A DNA stretch of 64,000 nucleotides. Source: Actinomyces respiraculi (GTDB lineage: Bacteria > Actinomycetota > Actinomycetes > Actinomycetales > Actinomycetaceae). Both the position numbers and the translations under genes were made by a program. Of the stretch, positions 28,177 through 38,597 are shown one piece after another; position 1 is the first letter of the stretch, and every line of letters begins with the position of its first letter. The stretch is from assembly GCF_014595995.2 (NCBI RefSeq), contig NZ_CP063989.1, positions 1,240,001 to 1,304,000 of the forward strand, in the 5' to 3' direction. Under the pieces are notes generated by a model. The model saw only the letters and a program-made list of their open reading frames with translations, was not told the DNA's origin and ran no database searches.

Positions 28177-29100
28177 ATGAGCACCACGATCACCCCCACC
28201 CAGAAGGCGGCTGTCCTGCTGGAGGCCATGCCCTGGCTGCGCGCCTACACGGGCGCCACCATCGTCATCAAGTACGGCGGCAACGCCATGGTCGACGACA
28301 CGCTCAAGCGCGCCTTCGCCGACGACGTCCTCTTCCTGCACCAGGTGGGCCTGCGCCCCGTCGTCGTCCACGGCGGCGGACCCCAGATCAACGACATGCT
28401 CCGCCGCCTGGGCATCGAGTCCCAGTTCCGCGGCGGCCTGCGCGTGACCACCCCCGAGGTCATGGACGTTGTGCGCATGGTGCTCACCGGCTCCGTCCAG
28501 CGCGAGCTCGTCTCCCTGCTCAACGTCTCCGGTTCCGCCGCCGTCGGCATCTCCGGGGAGGACGGCGGCCTGCTGCGCGCCCGTCAGCGTCTGGCCACCA
28601 TCGACGGCGAGAGCGTCGACGTCGGGCTTGTCGGCGACGTCGTCGAGGTCGACCCCCGGGCCCTCAACGACCTGCTCGACCAGGGGCGGATCCCCGTCAT
28701 CTCCTCCGTCGCCCCCGTCTTCTCCGACACCACGACCGTCCTCAATGTCAACGCGGACACGGCGGCCGCCGCCGTCGCCATCGCCCTGAGGGCGCAGAAA
28801 CTCATCATGCTCACCGACGTCGAGGGCCTGTACTCCAACTGGCCGGACAGGTCCTCCCTCGTCTCGCGCATCGGCACCGACGCCCTTGAGGCCCTCCTGC
28901 CCGAGCTCGAGTCCGGCATGATCCCCAAGATGGAGGCCTGCCTGCGGGCCGTGCGCGGGGGAGTGGGACAGGCCCACGTCGTCGACGGCCGCCGGCCGCA
29001 CTCCATGCTGCTGGAGATCGTGACGGACGACGGCGTCGGCACCGTCATCTACCCCGAGCACTCCACGAGCGCGCATGACGCAGAGGCAGACGTCCTATGA
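28177..29100 (+). CDS. argB: Acetylglutamate kinase
   Basis: A 307-residue amino-acid kinase family enzyme that phosphorylates N-acetylglutamate. VIKYGGNAM (residues ~28-36) and [11 protein letters not shown] (~65-75) bind ATP phosphates, and MLTDVEGLY with [10 protein letters not shown] are family marks. The 5' gap to argJ (55 bases) is the largest in argCJBDR. Its stop overlaps the ATG of argD. Confidence 0.96.
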   Translation: MSTTITPTQKAAVLLEAMPWLRAYTGATIVIKYGGNAMVDDTLKRAFADDVLFLHQVGLRPVVVHGGGPQINDMLRRLGIESQFRGGLRVTTPEVMDVVRMVLTGSVQRELVSLLNVSGSAAVGISGEDGGLLRARQRLATIDGESVDVGLVGDVVEVDPRALNDLLDQGRIPVISSVAPVFSDTTTVLNVNADTAAAAVAIALRAQKLIMLTDVEGLYSNWPDRSSLVSRIGTDALEALLPELESGMIPKMEACLRAVRGGVGQAHVVDGRRPHSMLLEIVTDDGVGTVIYPEHSTSAHDAEADVL

Positions 29101-30362
29101 GCACCACACCCCAGAGCCCGGCCCCTACCGGGATGTACACGCCCGGCGACTCGAGCGCCTGGAGCCAGCGCTATGCCGACGCCGTGATGAACACCTTCGG
29201 CGCGCCCCAGCGAGTCCTCGTGCGCGGCGAGGGCGCCCGCGTCTGGGACGACGAGGGCCGTCAGTACACGGACCTGTTGGCCGGCATCGCCGTCAACTGT
29301 CTCGGCCACGCCCACCCTGCCGTCGTCGACGCCGTCACCGGGCAGCTGTCCACCCTCGGCCACGTCTCCAACCTCTTCACCACCCCGGCCCAGGTCGAGC
29401 TCGCCGAAACCCTCATCGCCCTCGTCTACCCCGGCCTGAGTGCTGCCGAGAGCCGGGTCTTCCTGGCCAACTCCGGCACCGAGGCCAACGAGACGGCCTT
29501 CAAGATCGCCCGCCGCCACGGTGGCGCCGACAGGCCCCGTGTCCTGGCCCTGGAGAACTCCTTCCACGGACGCACCATGGGGGCGCTGGCTCTCACCCAC
29601 AAGGCCGCCTACCGCGAGCCCTTCGAGCCGCTGCCCGGCGGGGGCGAGTTCGTGCCCGCCGACGCCGACACCCTGCGCGCCGCCATGGGCGAGGACGTCG
29701 CGGCGCTCATCGTCGAGCCCATCCAGGGTGAGGCGGGAGTCCGCCCGCTGCCCGAGGGTCTGCTCGCCACCGCCCGCGAGATCACCCGTGAGGCCGGAGC
29801 CCTGCTCATCGTCGACGAGGTACAGACCGGCATGGGGCGCTGCGGCGCCTGGATGGCTCACCACCTGCTCGCCCCCGGCATCATCCCCGACGTCGTCACC
29901 CTCGCCAAGGGCTTGGGCGGCGGAGTGCCCATCGGTGCCGTCGTCGCCACCGGGCAGGCGGCGCACCTGCTGGGACCCGGCCAGCACGGCACGACTTTCG
30001 GCGGCAACCCCGTGTGCGCCGCCGCGGCGCTCGCCGTCATCCGCACCCTGCGCGACGAGCACCTGCCCGAGCGTGCCGCCGCCCTGGGGCGGCGCTGGTC
30101 CGAGCAGCTCGCGGCCCTGCCCGGGGTCAGCGAGGTGCGCGGATCCGGCCTGCTGCTCGGTGTCGCCCTCGAGGAGGCCGTGGGCCACGCCGCCGAGGTC
30201 CGCGACGAGCTCATGGACCGCGGGTTCATCGTCAATGCGCCACGCCCCGACACCCTGCGACTGGCCCCACCGCTCATCCTGAGCGACGCCGACGCCGACG
30301 CCTTCTCCCAGGTGCTGGGCGAAGTCCTCACGTCCCGAACGACCCGAGAGGCCCGCGCATGA
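29097..30362 (+). CDS. argD: Acetylornithine aminotransferase
   Basis: A 421-residue class III PLP aminotransferase that makes N-acetylornithine. The PLP lysine is in [15 protein letters not shown]; other landmarks are [32 protein letters not shown] and the [12 protein letters not shown] segment. ATG overlaps the argB stop and the TGA overlaps the argR start, so the whole argB-D-R stretch is translationally coupled. Confidence 0.94.
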   Translation: MSTTPQSPAPTGMYTPGDSSAWSQRYADAVMNTFGAPQRVLVRGEGARVWDDEGRQYTDLLAGIAVNCLGHAHPAVVDAVTGQLSTLGHVSNLFTTPAQVELAETLIALVYPGLSAAESRVFLANSGTEANETAFKIARRHGGADRPRVLALENSFHGRTMGALALTHKAAYREPFEPLPGGGEFVPADADTLRAAMGEDVAALIVEPIQGEAGVRPLPEGLLATAREITREAGALLIVDEVQTGMGRCGAWMAHHLLAPGIIPDVVTLAKGLGGGVPIGAVVATGQAAHLLGPGQHGTTFGGNPVCAAAALAVIRTLRDEHLPERAAALGRRWSEQLAALPGVSEVRGSGLLLGVALEEAVGHAAEVRDELMDRGFIVNAPRPDTLRLAPPLILSDADADAFSQVLGEVLTSRTTREARA

Positions 30363-30913
30363 GCGACAGCACCTCCTTCGCCCCCCAGACCAAGGCCGCG
30401 CGTCACGCGCTCATCGTCCAGATCCTCGGCAAGGAGCGCATCCACTCCCAGGCCGAGCTGCGTGACGCGCTCGTCGCACGTGGGGTGAGCACCACCCAGG
30501 CGACGCTCTCGCGCGATCTCGTCGAGCTGCGCGCCACCAAGGTCCGGGCCTCGGGCGGCACCCAGGTCTACGCGATCCCGGAGGCCGGCGCGCCCGGCCA
30601 GGTGCACGGCGCCGTGCTGAGCAGCGGCGACGATGCGACCGCCCACACCTCCGCCCGGCTCGCCCGCTGGTGCGCGGACCTGCTCGTGACCGCCGAGTGG
30701 GCCGGTCCTCAGCTCGTCCTGCGCACCCCCGCCGGCGGCGCCCAGCTGCTCGCCAGCGCGGTTGACGACGCGATGATCCCGGGCGTGCTCGGCTGCATCG
30801 CCGGCGACGACACCGTCCTGGTCATCACCCGCTCCCAGCAGACCGCCGCCGACCTGGCCGCGCACCTGCTGAGCCTGGCGGAGCCCGCCCAGCGCTGCCC
30901 TGACCGGCCCTGA
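30359..30913 (+). CDS. argR: Arginine repressor
   Basis: A 184-residue regulator that binds ARG boxes as a hexamer with arginine as co-repressor. The N-terminal winged helix is seen in IHSQAELRDALVARG and STTQATLSRDLVELRATKVR. The C-terminal arginine-binding domain has LVLRTPAGGAQLLASAVDDA and CIAGDDTVLVI, including the GDDT motif. It sits inside the operon it should control, with the likely operator at 25800-25830. Confidence 0.95.
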   Translation: MSDSTSFAPQTKAARHALIVQILGKERIHSQAELRDALVARGVSTTQATLSRDLVELRATKVRASGGTQVYAIPEAGAPGQVHGAVLSSGDDATAHTSARLARWCADLLVTAEWAGPQLVLRTPAGGAQLLASAVDDAMIPGVLGCIAGDDTVLVITRSQQTAADLAAHLLSLAEPAQRCPDRP

Positions 30914-31006
30914 CCCGGTACTCCCTCATCCCCCATCGCTCCCCTTACCCGAACCGACCCCAGCCGGGCCCCCGCCCGTCCTGACCCACCACGAAGGAAG
31001 AGAAAC

Positions 31007-32230
31007 ATGAGCGCTCACAAGGACCGCGTCGTCCTCGCGTACTCCGGAGGACTGGACACCTCCGTCGCGATCGGATGGATCGGCGAGCAGACGGGCCGAG
31101 AGGTCATCACGGTCGCCGTCGACGTCGGCCAGGGCGGCGAGGACCTCGAGGTCATCCGTCAGCGGGCCCTGGACTGCGGCGCCGTCGAGGCCTACGTGGC
31201 CGACGCCCGCGACGAGTTCGCCAACGAGTACTGCATGCCCGCGCTCAAGGCCAACGCCCTGTACGAGGGCCGCTACCCGCTTGTGTCCGCCCTCTCGCGC
31301 CCCGTCATCGCTAAGCACCTGGTGCGGGCGGCCCGCGAGTTCGGCGCCTCGACCGTCGCCCATGGCTGCACCGGCAAGGGCAACGACCAGGTCCGCTTTG
31401 AGGTCGCCATCACCTCCATGGCGCCCGACATGGACTGCATCTCGCCGGTGCGCGACCTCGCCCTGACCCGCGACGTCGCCATCGACTACGCGGAGAAGCA
31501 CGGGCTGCCCATCGAGACGACGAAGCACAACCCCTTCTCCATCGACCAGAACGTCTGGGGCCGCGCCATCGAGACGGGCTTCCTCGAGGACCTGTGGAAC
31601 GCCCCCACGAAGGACGTCTACACCTACACGGATGACCCGACCTACCCGCCGCTGCCGGACGAGGTCGTCATCCACTTCGAGCAGGGCGTGCCCACCGCCA
31701 TCGACGGCACACCGGTCACCCCGCTCCAGGCCATCCAGGAGCTCAACCGCCGCGCCGGCACCCAGGGCGTGGGGCGCATCGACATGGTTGAGGACCGCCT
31801 GGTCGGCATCAAGTCCCGTGAGATCTACGAGGCCCCCGGCGCCGTGGCCCTCATCGAGGCGCACCAGGCCCTGGAGTCCGTCACGCTTGAGCGCATGCAG
31901 CACCGTTACAAGCGGCAGATGGAGCAGACCTGGGCGGAGCTGGTCTACGAGGCCCAGTGGTACTCGCCGCTCAAGCGGTCGATGGACGCCTTCATCGAGG
32001 ACACGCAGCGTCACGTGACCGGCGACATCCGCATGGTCCTGCACGGTGGGCGCGCCGTCGTCAACGGACGCCGGACGGATACCGGCCTGTACGACTTCAA
32101 CCTCGCGACCTACGACTCGGGCGACACCTTCGACCAGTCCTCCTCGCGCGGCTTCATCGAGATCTACGGCATGCAGTCCACGCTTGCGGCCGCTCGCGAC
32201 GTGCGTCTGGGGCTGGACACCGGCTACTGA
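31007..32230 (+). CDS. argG: Argininosuccinate synthase
   Basis: A 407-residue ATP-dependent ligase that joins citrulline and aspartate. The N-type ATP pyrophosphatase P-loop [14 protein letters not shown] (residues ~10-23) and the citrulline-binding [15 protein letters not shown] (~118-132) are conserved. ATG follows GAAGGAAGAG. A 93-base gap separates it from argR without an obvious terminator. A strong hairpin follows, so argG ends the transcript instead of running into argH. Confidence 0.97.
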   Translation: MSAHKDRVVLAYSGGLDTSVAIGWIGEQTGREVITVAVDVGQGGEDLEVIRQRALDCGAVEAYVADARDEFANEYCMPALKANALYEGRYPLVSALSRPVIAKHLVRAAREFGASTVAHGCTGKGNDQVRFEVAITSMAPDMDCISPVRDLALTRDVAIDYAEKHGLPIETTKHNPFSIDQNVWGRAIETGFLEDLWNAPTKDVYTYTDDPTYPPLPDEVVIHFEQGVPTAIDGTPVTPLQAIQELNRRAGTQGVGRIDMVEDRLVGIKSREIYEAPGAVALIEAHQALESVTLERMQHRYKRQMEQTWAELVYEAQWYSPLKRSMDAFIEDTQRHVTGDIRMVLHGGRAVVNGRRTDTGLYDFNLATYDSGDTFDQSSSRGFIEIYGMQSTLAAARDVRLGLDTGY

Positions 32231-32285
32231 GTTGTGTGAGTCGAGGCCAGCGGTTGAGCTCCCATTGGCCAGCAGCTACCGACGT

Positions 32286-32325
32286 CGTCGGCAGCGCCCT
32301 GGGTGCGCCCGGAGCGCTGCCGACG
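32286..32325 (+). terminator. Terminator after argG
   Basis: Perfect 12-bp stem (32286-32297 with 32314-32325), 16-nt loop, 56 bases after the argG stop. Confidence 0.75.
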
Positions 32326-32431
32326 GCGCCGCAACACCCATGCTCTTGCGTGCCGGTTGCGTAACCGTCGCCTGTGTGTGCGGGTACGCAAGGCCACTGA
32401 AACGCGCCCAAGAGTGTCCAGATTCCGGTGC

Positions 32432-32437
32432 TACGTT
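32432..32437 (+). promoter_or_regulatory. Leaderless -10 box of the ligase-like gene
   Basis: TACGTT lies exactly six bases before ATG 32444; no Shine-Dalgarno sequence is seen. Confidence 0.5.
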
Positions 32438-32443
32438 GCGGTT

Positions 32444-33871
32444 ATGAGTCAGTCGATGAGTATCCGGCAGCTCCTGCTGCCTGAGTCACCACCACGCCTC
32501 ACGCTCATGCCTGCCATGGGGACCTGGGCCTTCTTTCTGACTTTCGCAGGCCAGTCGGTTCGCAACCTGGTGGGCTGGACCTCCTTCGGCCTGATCTCTG
32601 CGGCCAGCGGCCTTCTGCTGCTTTTGGTCTTCCTGCGTGAGGGGCACCACGTGCAGTGGCGCGCCCTGCCCACCACTATCGGCCTGTACGTGGTGCTGTG
32701 CTCACTGAGCATCATCTGGTCCGCCTATCCGGCCGAGACGGCGCTGGCCTCCATACTGATGATTGCCACCACCGCCGTAGGCGTTTTGCTGGCCTGTGGC
32801 CTTTCGCTACGGCAGATGACTGACGCGCTTAGCCGTGCTTTGGAAGCCACCCTGGTGCTCAGTGTCCTGCTGGAGCTCTACGTCGCCTTGGTACTGCGCC
32901 ATCCGCTGGCCCCGCTGTACATGCGCGGCTGGGAGGAAGTGCCAGTGACCTACTACTGGGTCTACGGAGACATCCTCCGCGGCGGCCCCATCCAAGGCAT
33001 CGTCGGAAACCGCAACCCCCTGGCGTTTATCGCTCTACTGACTCTCCTGTGCATCGCCGTGCGCTGGGCTGACCGGCGGGTCAAGCCTGTTGGCCTAGTC
33101 GTGTGGAGCTCACTGTCTCTGCTGATCCTCGTCCTGACCAACTCCGCCACCGTCTGGGTGGCCGCCGTGGTGTGTGTGGCCGTCATGGGCTATCTGTGGC
33201 TCATGCGCCACGTACCCGTGCGCTTGCGCGCCTGGGTGGTCACCGCTGCCGTGACCATGATCGTGGCCCTGGCCGCTGCGGCGCTGGGCTGGTACTCCCA
33301 GCTGATCGGCCTGCTGGGCCGCACCGAGTCAATGAGCGTGCGCTGGGAGATCTGGAAGGCCGTGCTCTCCCTGTGGCAGGAGCACACCATCCTGGGCTGG
33401 GGCTGGATCATGTATTGGATCCCCTGGCTGCCCGTGTTCTCTACGATCCTGGTGCGACCCGACGGCACGCCGACCATGAACGCTCACAACGCGTACATCG
33501 AAGCCCTATTCCAGACCGGTGTGGTAGGCGGCGCCCTGATCGTGGTGATCGTCTGCGTGATGGTCTACCGCTCTTTCCGCTTGGCCGAGCGCCACCTGAA
33601 CTCTGAAGCCTCCGTAGTGCTGCCCGCCCTGGTGATGACCGCCTTGGTCATGCAGTCATTCACCGAGTCCAGGCTCCTGAGTGAAGGCAACTGGGTGGTG
33701 CTGTGTGCCTTGGGCACCTGGTTGGGGCTGAACCGCACCGTGGAGGAGCGCAAGCGTCCGCAGGCATCCGCCACCACGCTGCCGCAACTTCGCACTGAGC
33801 GCCACAGCTCGCGTCACCCAGGCCGACGCTTCACCGGAGCGGGCGGGCACTCCAGCCAACTGCGCCGTTAA
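32444..33871 (+). CDS. O-antigen ligase / Wzy-like polytopic membrane protein
   Basis: A 475-residue membrane protein with about ten hydrophobic helices and one larger loop around 330-370. The loop and following helix contain RWEIWKAVLSLWQEHTILG and MNAHNAYIEALFQTGVVG, the pattern of the Wzy_C / O-antigen ligase family, which joins or transfers surface glycans on the outer face of the membrane. The last 50 residues are basic and disordered. The start is fixed by the -10 box. Codons such as TTG, CTA, GCA and ACT are used more than in its neighbours, and the gene splits argG from argH, so transfer into the cluster is likely. No other glycan genes adjoin it. Confidence 0.8.
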   Translation: MSQSMSIRQLLLPESPPRLTLMPAMGTWAFFLTFAGQSVRNLVGWTSFGLISAASGLLLLLVFLREGHHVQWRALPTTIGLYVVLCSLSIIWSAYPAETALASILMIATTAVGVLLACGLSLRQMTDALSRALEATLVLSVLLELYVALVLRHPLAPLYMRGWEEVPVTYYWVYGDILRGGPIQGIVGNRNPLAFIALLTLLCIAVRWADRRVKPVGLVVWSSLSLLILVLTNSATVWVAAVVCVAVMGYLWLMRHVPVRLRAWVVTAAVTMIVALAAAALGWYSQLIGLLGRTESMSVRWEIWKAVLSLWQEHTILGWGWIMYWIPWLPVFSTILVRPDGTPTMNAHNAYIEALFQTGVVGGALIVVIVCVMVYRSFRLAERHLNSEASVVLPALVMTALVMQSFTESRLLSEGNWVVLCALGTWLGLNRTVEERKRPQASATTLPQLRTERHSSRHPGRRFTGAGGHSSQLRR

Positions 33872-35545
<1,674 letters not shown>

Positions 35546-35547
35546 CG

Positions 35548-36249
35548 GTGAGTGCGGAGCCCGGGATCCGGCCGCAGGGGGCCGGCCTGGATGAGGAGAC
35601 ACGGCGGGTCCTGGCCCTCGACTCCCTGGAGGCGGCCCCGCGGCTCCTCGGGGCGGTCTTCTCCGCCACCGCCCCCGAGGGAACTGTCTCGGTGCGCCTG
35701 ACCGAGGTGGAGGCCTACCGCGGCGAGGAGGACCCGGGGTCCCACGCCTTTCGTGGGCGCACGGCCCGCAACGCGTCGATGTTCGCCGAGGCCGGGACGG
35801 TCTACGTCTACTTCACTTACGGGATGCACCACTGCGTCAACGTCGTCACCGGGCCTGAGGGCGTGTCCCGCGCCGTGCTGCTGCGCGGCGGTGAGGTGGT
35901 TGAGGGACTCGATCTGGCGCGATCGCGCCGGTCGGCGGCACGCACCGACCGGGACCTGGCCCGTGGGCCCGCGCGCCTGTGCCAGGCGCTGGGACTCACG
36001 CGTGAGGATGACGGCGCCGCGCTGGGCGCGCGCGGTTCTCGCGTAAGCCTGGCTCTGGCCGAGCCCGGCAGCGCCCCGGCGCCGGACGCGATCCGCACGG
36101 GAGCGCGCACGGGCGTGGCCGGTCCCGGGGGAGACGGCCAGGCCTTCCCCTGGCGCTTCTGGATCGACGGGGAGCCCACCGTCTCGCCCTACAAGGCCGC
36201 CGCCCCCAGGCGAGCCGGGCGCGGGCGCTGCGCGCGGGGAGGGTCGTGA
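35548..36249 (+). CDS. 3-methyladenine DNA glycosylase (AAG/MPG family)
   Basis: A 233-residue base-excision enzyme that removes alkylated purines. Family blocks are visible: AAPRLLGAVFSA, LTEVEAYRGEEDPGSHAFRG (with the catalytic Glu in TEVEAY), RNASMFAEAGTVYVYFTYGMHHCVNVV and RGPARLCQALGL. The C-terminus is basic. GTG 35548 lies two bases after the argH stop with GGAGGA ahead. Its stop overlaps the next gene, starting a three-gene coupled string. Confidence 0.9.
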   Translation: MSAEPGIRPQGAGLDEETRRVLALDSLEAAPRLLGAVFSATAPEGTVSVRLTEVEAYRGEEDPGSHAFRGRTARNASMFAEAGTVYVYFTYGMHHCVNVVTGPEGVSRAVLLRGGEVVEGLDLARSRRSAARTDRDLARGPARLCQALGLTREDDGAALGARGSRVSLALAEPGSAPAPDAIRTGARTGVAGPGGDGQAFPWRFWIDGEPTVSPYKAAAPRRAGRGRCARGGS

Positions 36250-36863
36250 TGCCCGGGGACTACTGGAACCACAACACGGCCTTTCACGACGAGCTCGTCG
36301 CCGACGCCGCTGCCCGGGGCGGGCGGGCGCTGGACGTCGGCTGCGGGGACGGTCTGCTGCTCCAGCGGCTCGCGGGCGTGTGCGAGGAGGTCGTCGGAGT
36401 CGAGGCCGATGCCGCCACCGCGCAGCGCGCCCGTGAGCGTCTGGCCGGGGTCCGCAACGCGGACGTGCACCGCCTGGACGTGCTCGGCGGTGACGTCGTC
36501 GGAGCGCTCGGGTGCTTCGAGACGGTGACCTGCGTCGCTGTCCTGCACCACCTGCCGCTGGAGGCCGGGCTGGAGCGCCCGGCGGGGCTTGTGGCGCCCG
36601 ACGGACGGCTCACGGTTGTCGGGCTCGCCGCGAACGCGAGCGCCTGGGACTGGATCGTCTCGGGGCTGAGCATCCTGCCGATCCGGGTGGCGGGCCGGCT
36701 CCACGGCGAGACGCGGGACATCGGCGTGCCCGTCGCGAGGCCCCGCGAGTCCCTGGCGGAGATCCGCCGGGCGGCGGCGCGGATCGTCCCGGGGGCACGG
36801 GTGCGGCGCCGCTTCTACTACCGCTACACCCTCACCTGGGACCGGCCCGGAGCGGGCTCGTGA
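36246..36863 (+). CDS. Class I SAM-dependent methyltransferase
   Basis: A 205-residue methyltransferase. Motif I ALDVGCGDGLLL (residues ~28-39), the acidic loop VVGVEADAATA and motif post-I VAVLHHLPLEAG place it in the Methyltransf_11/25 group of small-molecule methyltransferases. The substrate cannot be read. Start is GTG 36246 or ATG 36249; both overlap or abut the glycosylase stop. It lies between two DNA-repair genes with 4-base overlaps on both sides. Confidence 0.78.
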   Translation: MMPGDYWNHNTAFHDELVADAAARGGRALDVGCGDGLLLQRLAGVCEEVVGVEADAATAQRARERLAGVRNADVHRLDVLGGDVVGALGCFETVTCVAVLHHLPLEAGLERPAGLVAPDGRLTVVGLAANASAWDWIVSGLSILPIRVAGRLHGETRDIGVPVARPRESLAEIRRAAARIVPGARVRRRFYYRYTLTWDRPGAGS

Positions 36864-37540
36864 CCGTCTCCGGGACCCGGCCCCTGCCGGTCCGACGCGT
36901 GCTCGAGCGCCTGCGCCGGGCGCTGGGCGAGGTTGAGCCGTGGCCGGGCCAGTGCGACCTGGAGTACGTGTGCGGCGCCGTTCTTGTGCAGAACACCGCC
37001 TGGACGAACGTCCAGCGCGCTCTGGACGCCCTGCGGGAGGCCACCGCCTTCGACGAGCGGCGCCTGCTCGCCCTGGACGACGACGAGCTGAGAACCCTCA
37101 TCCGTCCCGCCGGCTTCATGAGGGCCAAGTCGGCGACGCTGCGGTCCTGGGCCTCGTGGTCGCTGTCGCCCGCGGGGCGCGGCGCCGAGCACCTGGACGA
37201 CGACGCCCTGCGCGACGCGCTGCTCGCCCTGCGTGGCATCGGCCCGGAGACCGCCGACGTCATTGCCCTCATGGTCTTTCACCGGCGCCGCTTTATCTTC
37301 GACGCCTACGGACGCCGCCTGCTCGCGCAGGCCGGCTACAACGTTGGACGCGGCTACGAGCCGACGCGGCGCGCCCTTGAGGAGCGGATCGACGCCGAGG
37401 CGCTGAGTCTGGCCGAGCTCGTCGAGATCCACGGCCTCATCCTCGAGGCGGGAAAGCGGGCCCGGGCGGCCGGAGGCTGGGAGGTCTACGGGCCCAGCAT
37501 CGGCGTCGCGCCCGGCCAGACGGAGCAGGGCAGGCCCTGA
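36860..37540 (+). CDS. Endonuclease III-related HhH-GPD DNA glycosylase
   Basis: A 226-residue helix-hairpin-helix protein. The hairpin LRGIGPETADVIALMVF (124-140) is followed by the catalytic aspartate Asp148 in FIFDAYGRR. The lysine that gives endonuclease III its lyase activity is Glu130 here, and the C-terminal four-cysteine iron-sulfur loop is absent, so it should act as a monofunctional glycosylase, as in the HP0602/Mig-like group. GTG 36860 overlaps the methyltransferase stop. Confidence 0.82.
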   Translation: MTVSGTRPLPVRRVLERLRRALGEVEPWPGQCDLEYVCGAVLVQNTAWTNVQRALDALREATAFDERRLLALDDDELRTLIRPAGFMRAKSATLRSWASWSLSPAGRGAEHLDDDALRDALLALRGIGPETADVIALMVFHRRRFIFDAYGRRLLAQAGYNVGRGYEPTRRALEERIDAEALSLAELVEIHGLILEAGKRARAAGGWEVYGPSIGVAPGQTEQGRP

Positions 37541-37781
37541 GCACCGTCGCTGAGCGTAGGCCCGGGCGCGGTGGCGTAACGGACATGGTCGACGCCGTCA
37601 GGTCGCCGGGTGCGTTGCTGTGCCTCCACAGGCCGGCGAGCAGCTCGGCGTCCCCGCAACCCTCACCCGCCACCTCGCTCGTGCTACTCGGCGGGGGTGG
37701 CGTCGCGTCCCTCACCCCGGCGGCGGGACCCACCGTCACACGGCCTTCCAGCGATGTGCTACGTGATGCTACAATCCGTTC
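37541..37781 (+). promoter_or_regulatory. Region upstream of the toxin-antitoxin pair
   Basis: About 240 bases without a gene. Near its end the sequence TGCTACGTGA/TGCTACAATC forms a direct repeat (37757 and 37767), and TACAAT (37770-37775) is a near-perfect -10 box six bases before the antitoxin GTG. The repeat overlapping the -10 box is a natural place for autoregulation by the antitoxin. The rest shows nothing I can name. Confidence 0.5.
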
Positions 37782-38036
37782 GTGGGAGCAGTGCGGATCA
37801 GTCAGCGAGATCTGCGAAACGACAGCGCCGTTGTGCTTCGTCGTGTGGAGGCCGGCGAGGAGATGACGGTGACTCGCAGAGGCGTCCCAGTAGCGCGCCT
37901 TTCCCCGATCGCCGCCGACGGCGACCTGAGATGCGTCAAGCCCGCCGGAAGCCGCCACAGGTTCTCCGAGCTGCGGCGGGTGCGACTCCAGGAGAGTACC
38001 GAGGACCTCCTCGCTGAGATCCGTGACGAGCGATGA
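37782..38036 (+). CDS. Type II antitoxin, Phd/YefM family
   Basis: An 84-residue protein. MGAVRISQRDLRNDSAVVLRRVEAGEEMTVTRRGVPVARL is the Phd/YefM N-terminal DNA-binding domain; the remaining residues are the flexible toxin-binding tail (FSELRRVRLQESTEDLLAEIRDER region). It should repress its own promoter and neutralise the PIN toxin. The GTG start is fixed by the TACAAT box six bases upstream. Its stop overlaps the toxin ATG (ATGA), the usual antitoxin-first order. Confidence 0.88.
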   Translation: MGAVRISQRDLRNDSAVVLRRVEAGEEMTVTRRGVPVARLSPIAADGDLRCVKPAGSRHRFSELRRVRLQESTEDLLAEIRDER

Positions 38037-38443
38037 CGTGGTACCTCGACACCTCAGCGGCTCTCAAGCTCCTGGTGGAGGAGACAGAGTCGGCGGTCCT
38101 CGCTCAGAGGATTGACGAGGAGAACGCTGATCTTGTCAGTGCCCTCCTGCTCGAGACCGAGCTGCGCAGGGCAGCCTCACGCAACCGCCGTCTCACTCAG
38201 GGGGCCGTCACGGAGTTCCTCGACGGGGTCTCGCTCTATGACATGCCGCGTTCCCTCTACACGGAGGCGGGTCTTGTCGGTGGAGGCAGTTTGCGCTCCT
38301 TGGACGCTCTCCATCTCACCGCGGCGATCCGGTGCGGGGCCACGTCCCTGCTCACTTACGACAAGCGTCTCATCGACTCGGCTCGCGACATGGGGGTTCA
38401 CGTGCTGGCGCCGGGCGCGGGCCCTGCGCTGGACGGCGGTTGA
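38033..38443 (+). CDS. VapC-type PIN-domain ribonuclease toxin
   Basis: A 136-residue PIN-domain nuclease expected to cleave RNA (tRNA or rRNA in studied VapCs). The acidic metal-binding residues are all present: Asp6 (YLDTSAALKLL), Glu41 or Glu43 (LLETELRR), Asp91 (SLRSLDALHL) and Asp110 (LLTYDKRL), so it should be active. It is coupled to the Phd antitoxin by a 4-base overlap. The TA pair sits between the repair genes and tyrS, a position not shared with the standard argH-tyrS order, so it is probably an acquisition. Confidence 0.88.
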   Translation: MTWYLDTSAALKLLVEETESAVLAQRIDEENADLVSALLLETELRRAASRNRRLTQGAVTEFLDGVSLYDMPRSLYTEAGLVGGGSLRSLDALHLTAAIRCGATSLLTYDKRLIDSARDMGVHVLAPGAGPALDGG

Positions 38444-38597
38444 TCCGGCTCACGGCGTCGAGCGCACGGCCCGACCACACGGAGGCTGCGCAGGGACACG
38501 GGCGCCGGACGTGGCAGACTTGCGGCGCCGGGGCCGTTCTCCCCGGACCCGGGCCACACGGGCCCTCGGGTGTCAACCACGGGAAGGCGACACGATC

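Noticed and set aside
37560..37620. A stretch resembling the 5' half of a tRNA (GGTGGCGTAACGG)
   Set aside because: No acceptor stem, T-loop (GTTCGA) or anticodon arm can be formed with the following bases.
38444..38597. Possible T-box leader before tyrS
   Set aside because: The gap is only about 150 bases and the conserved T-box sequence and specifier loop are not found.
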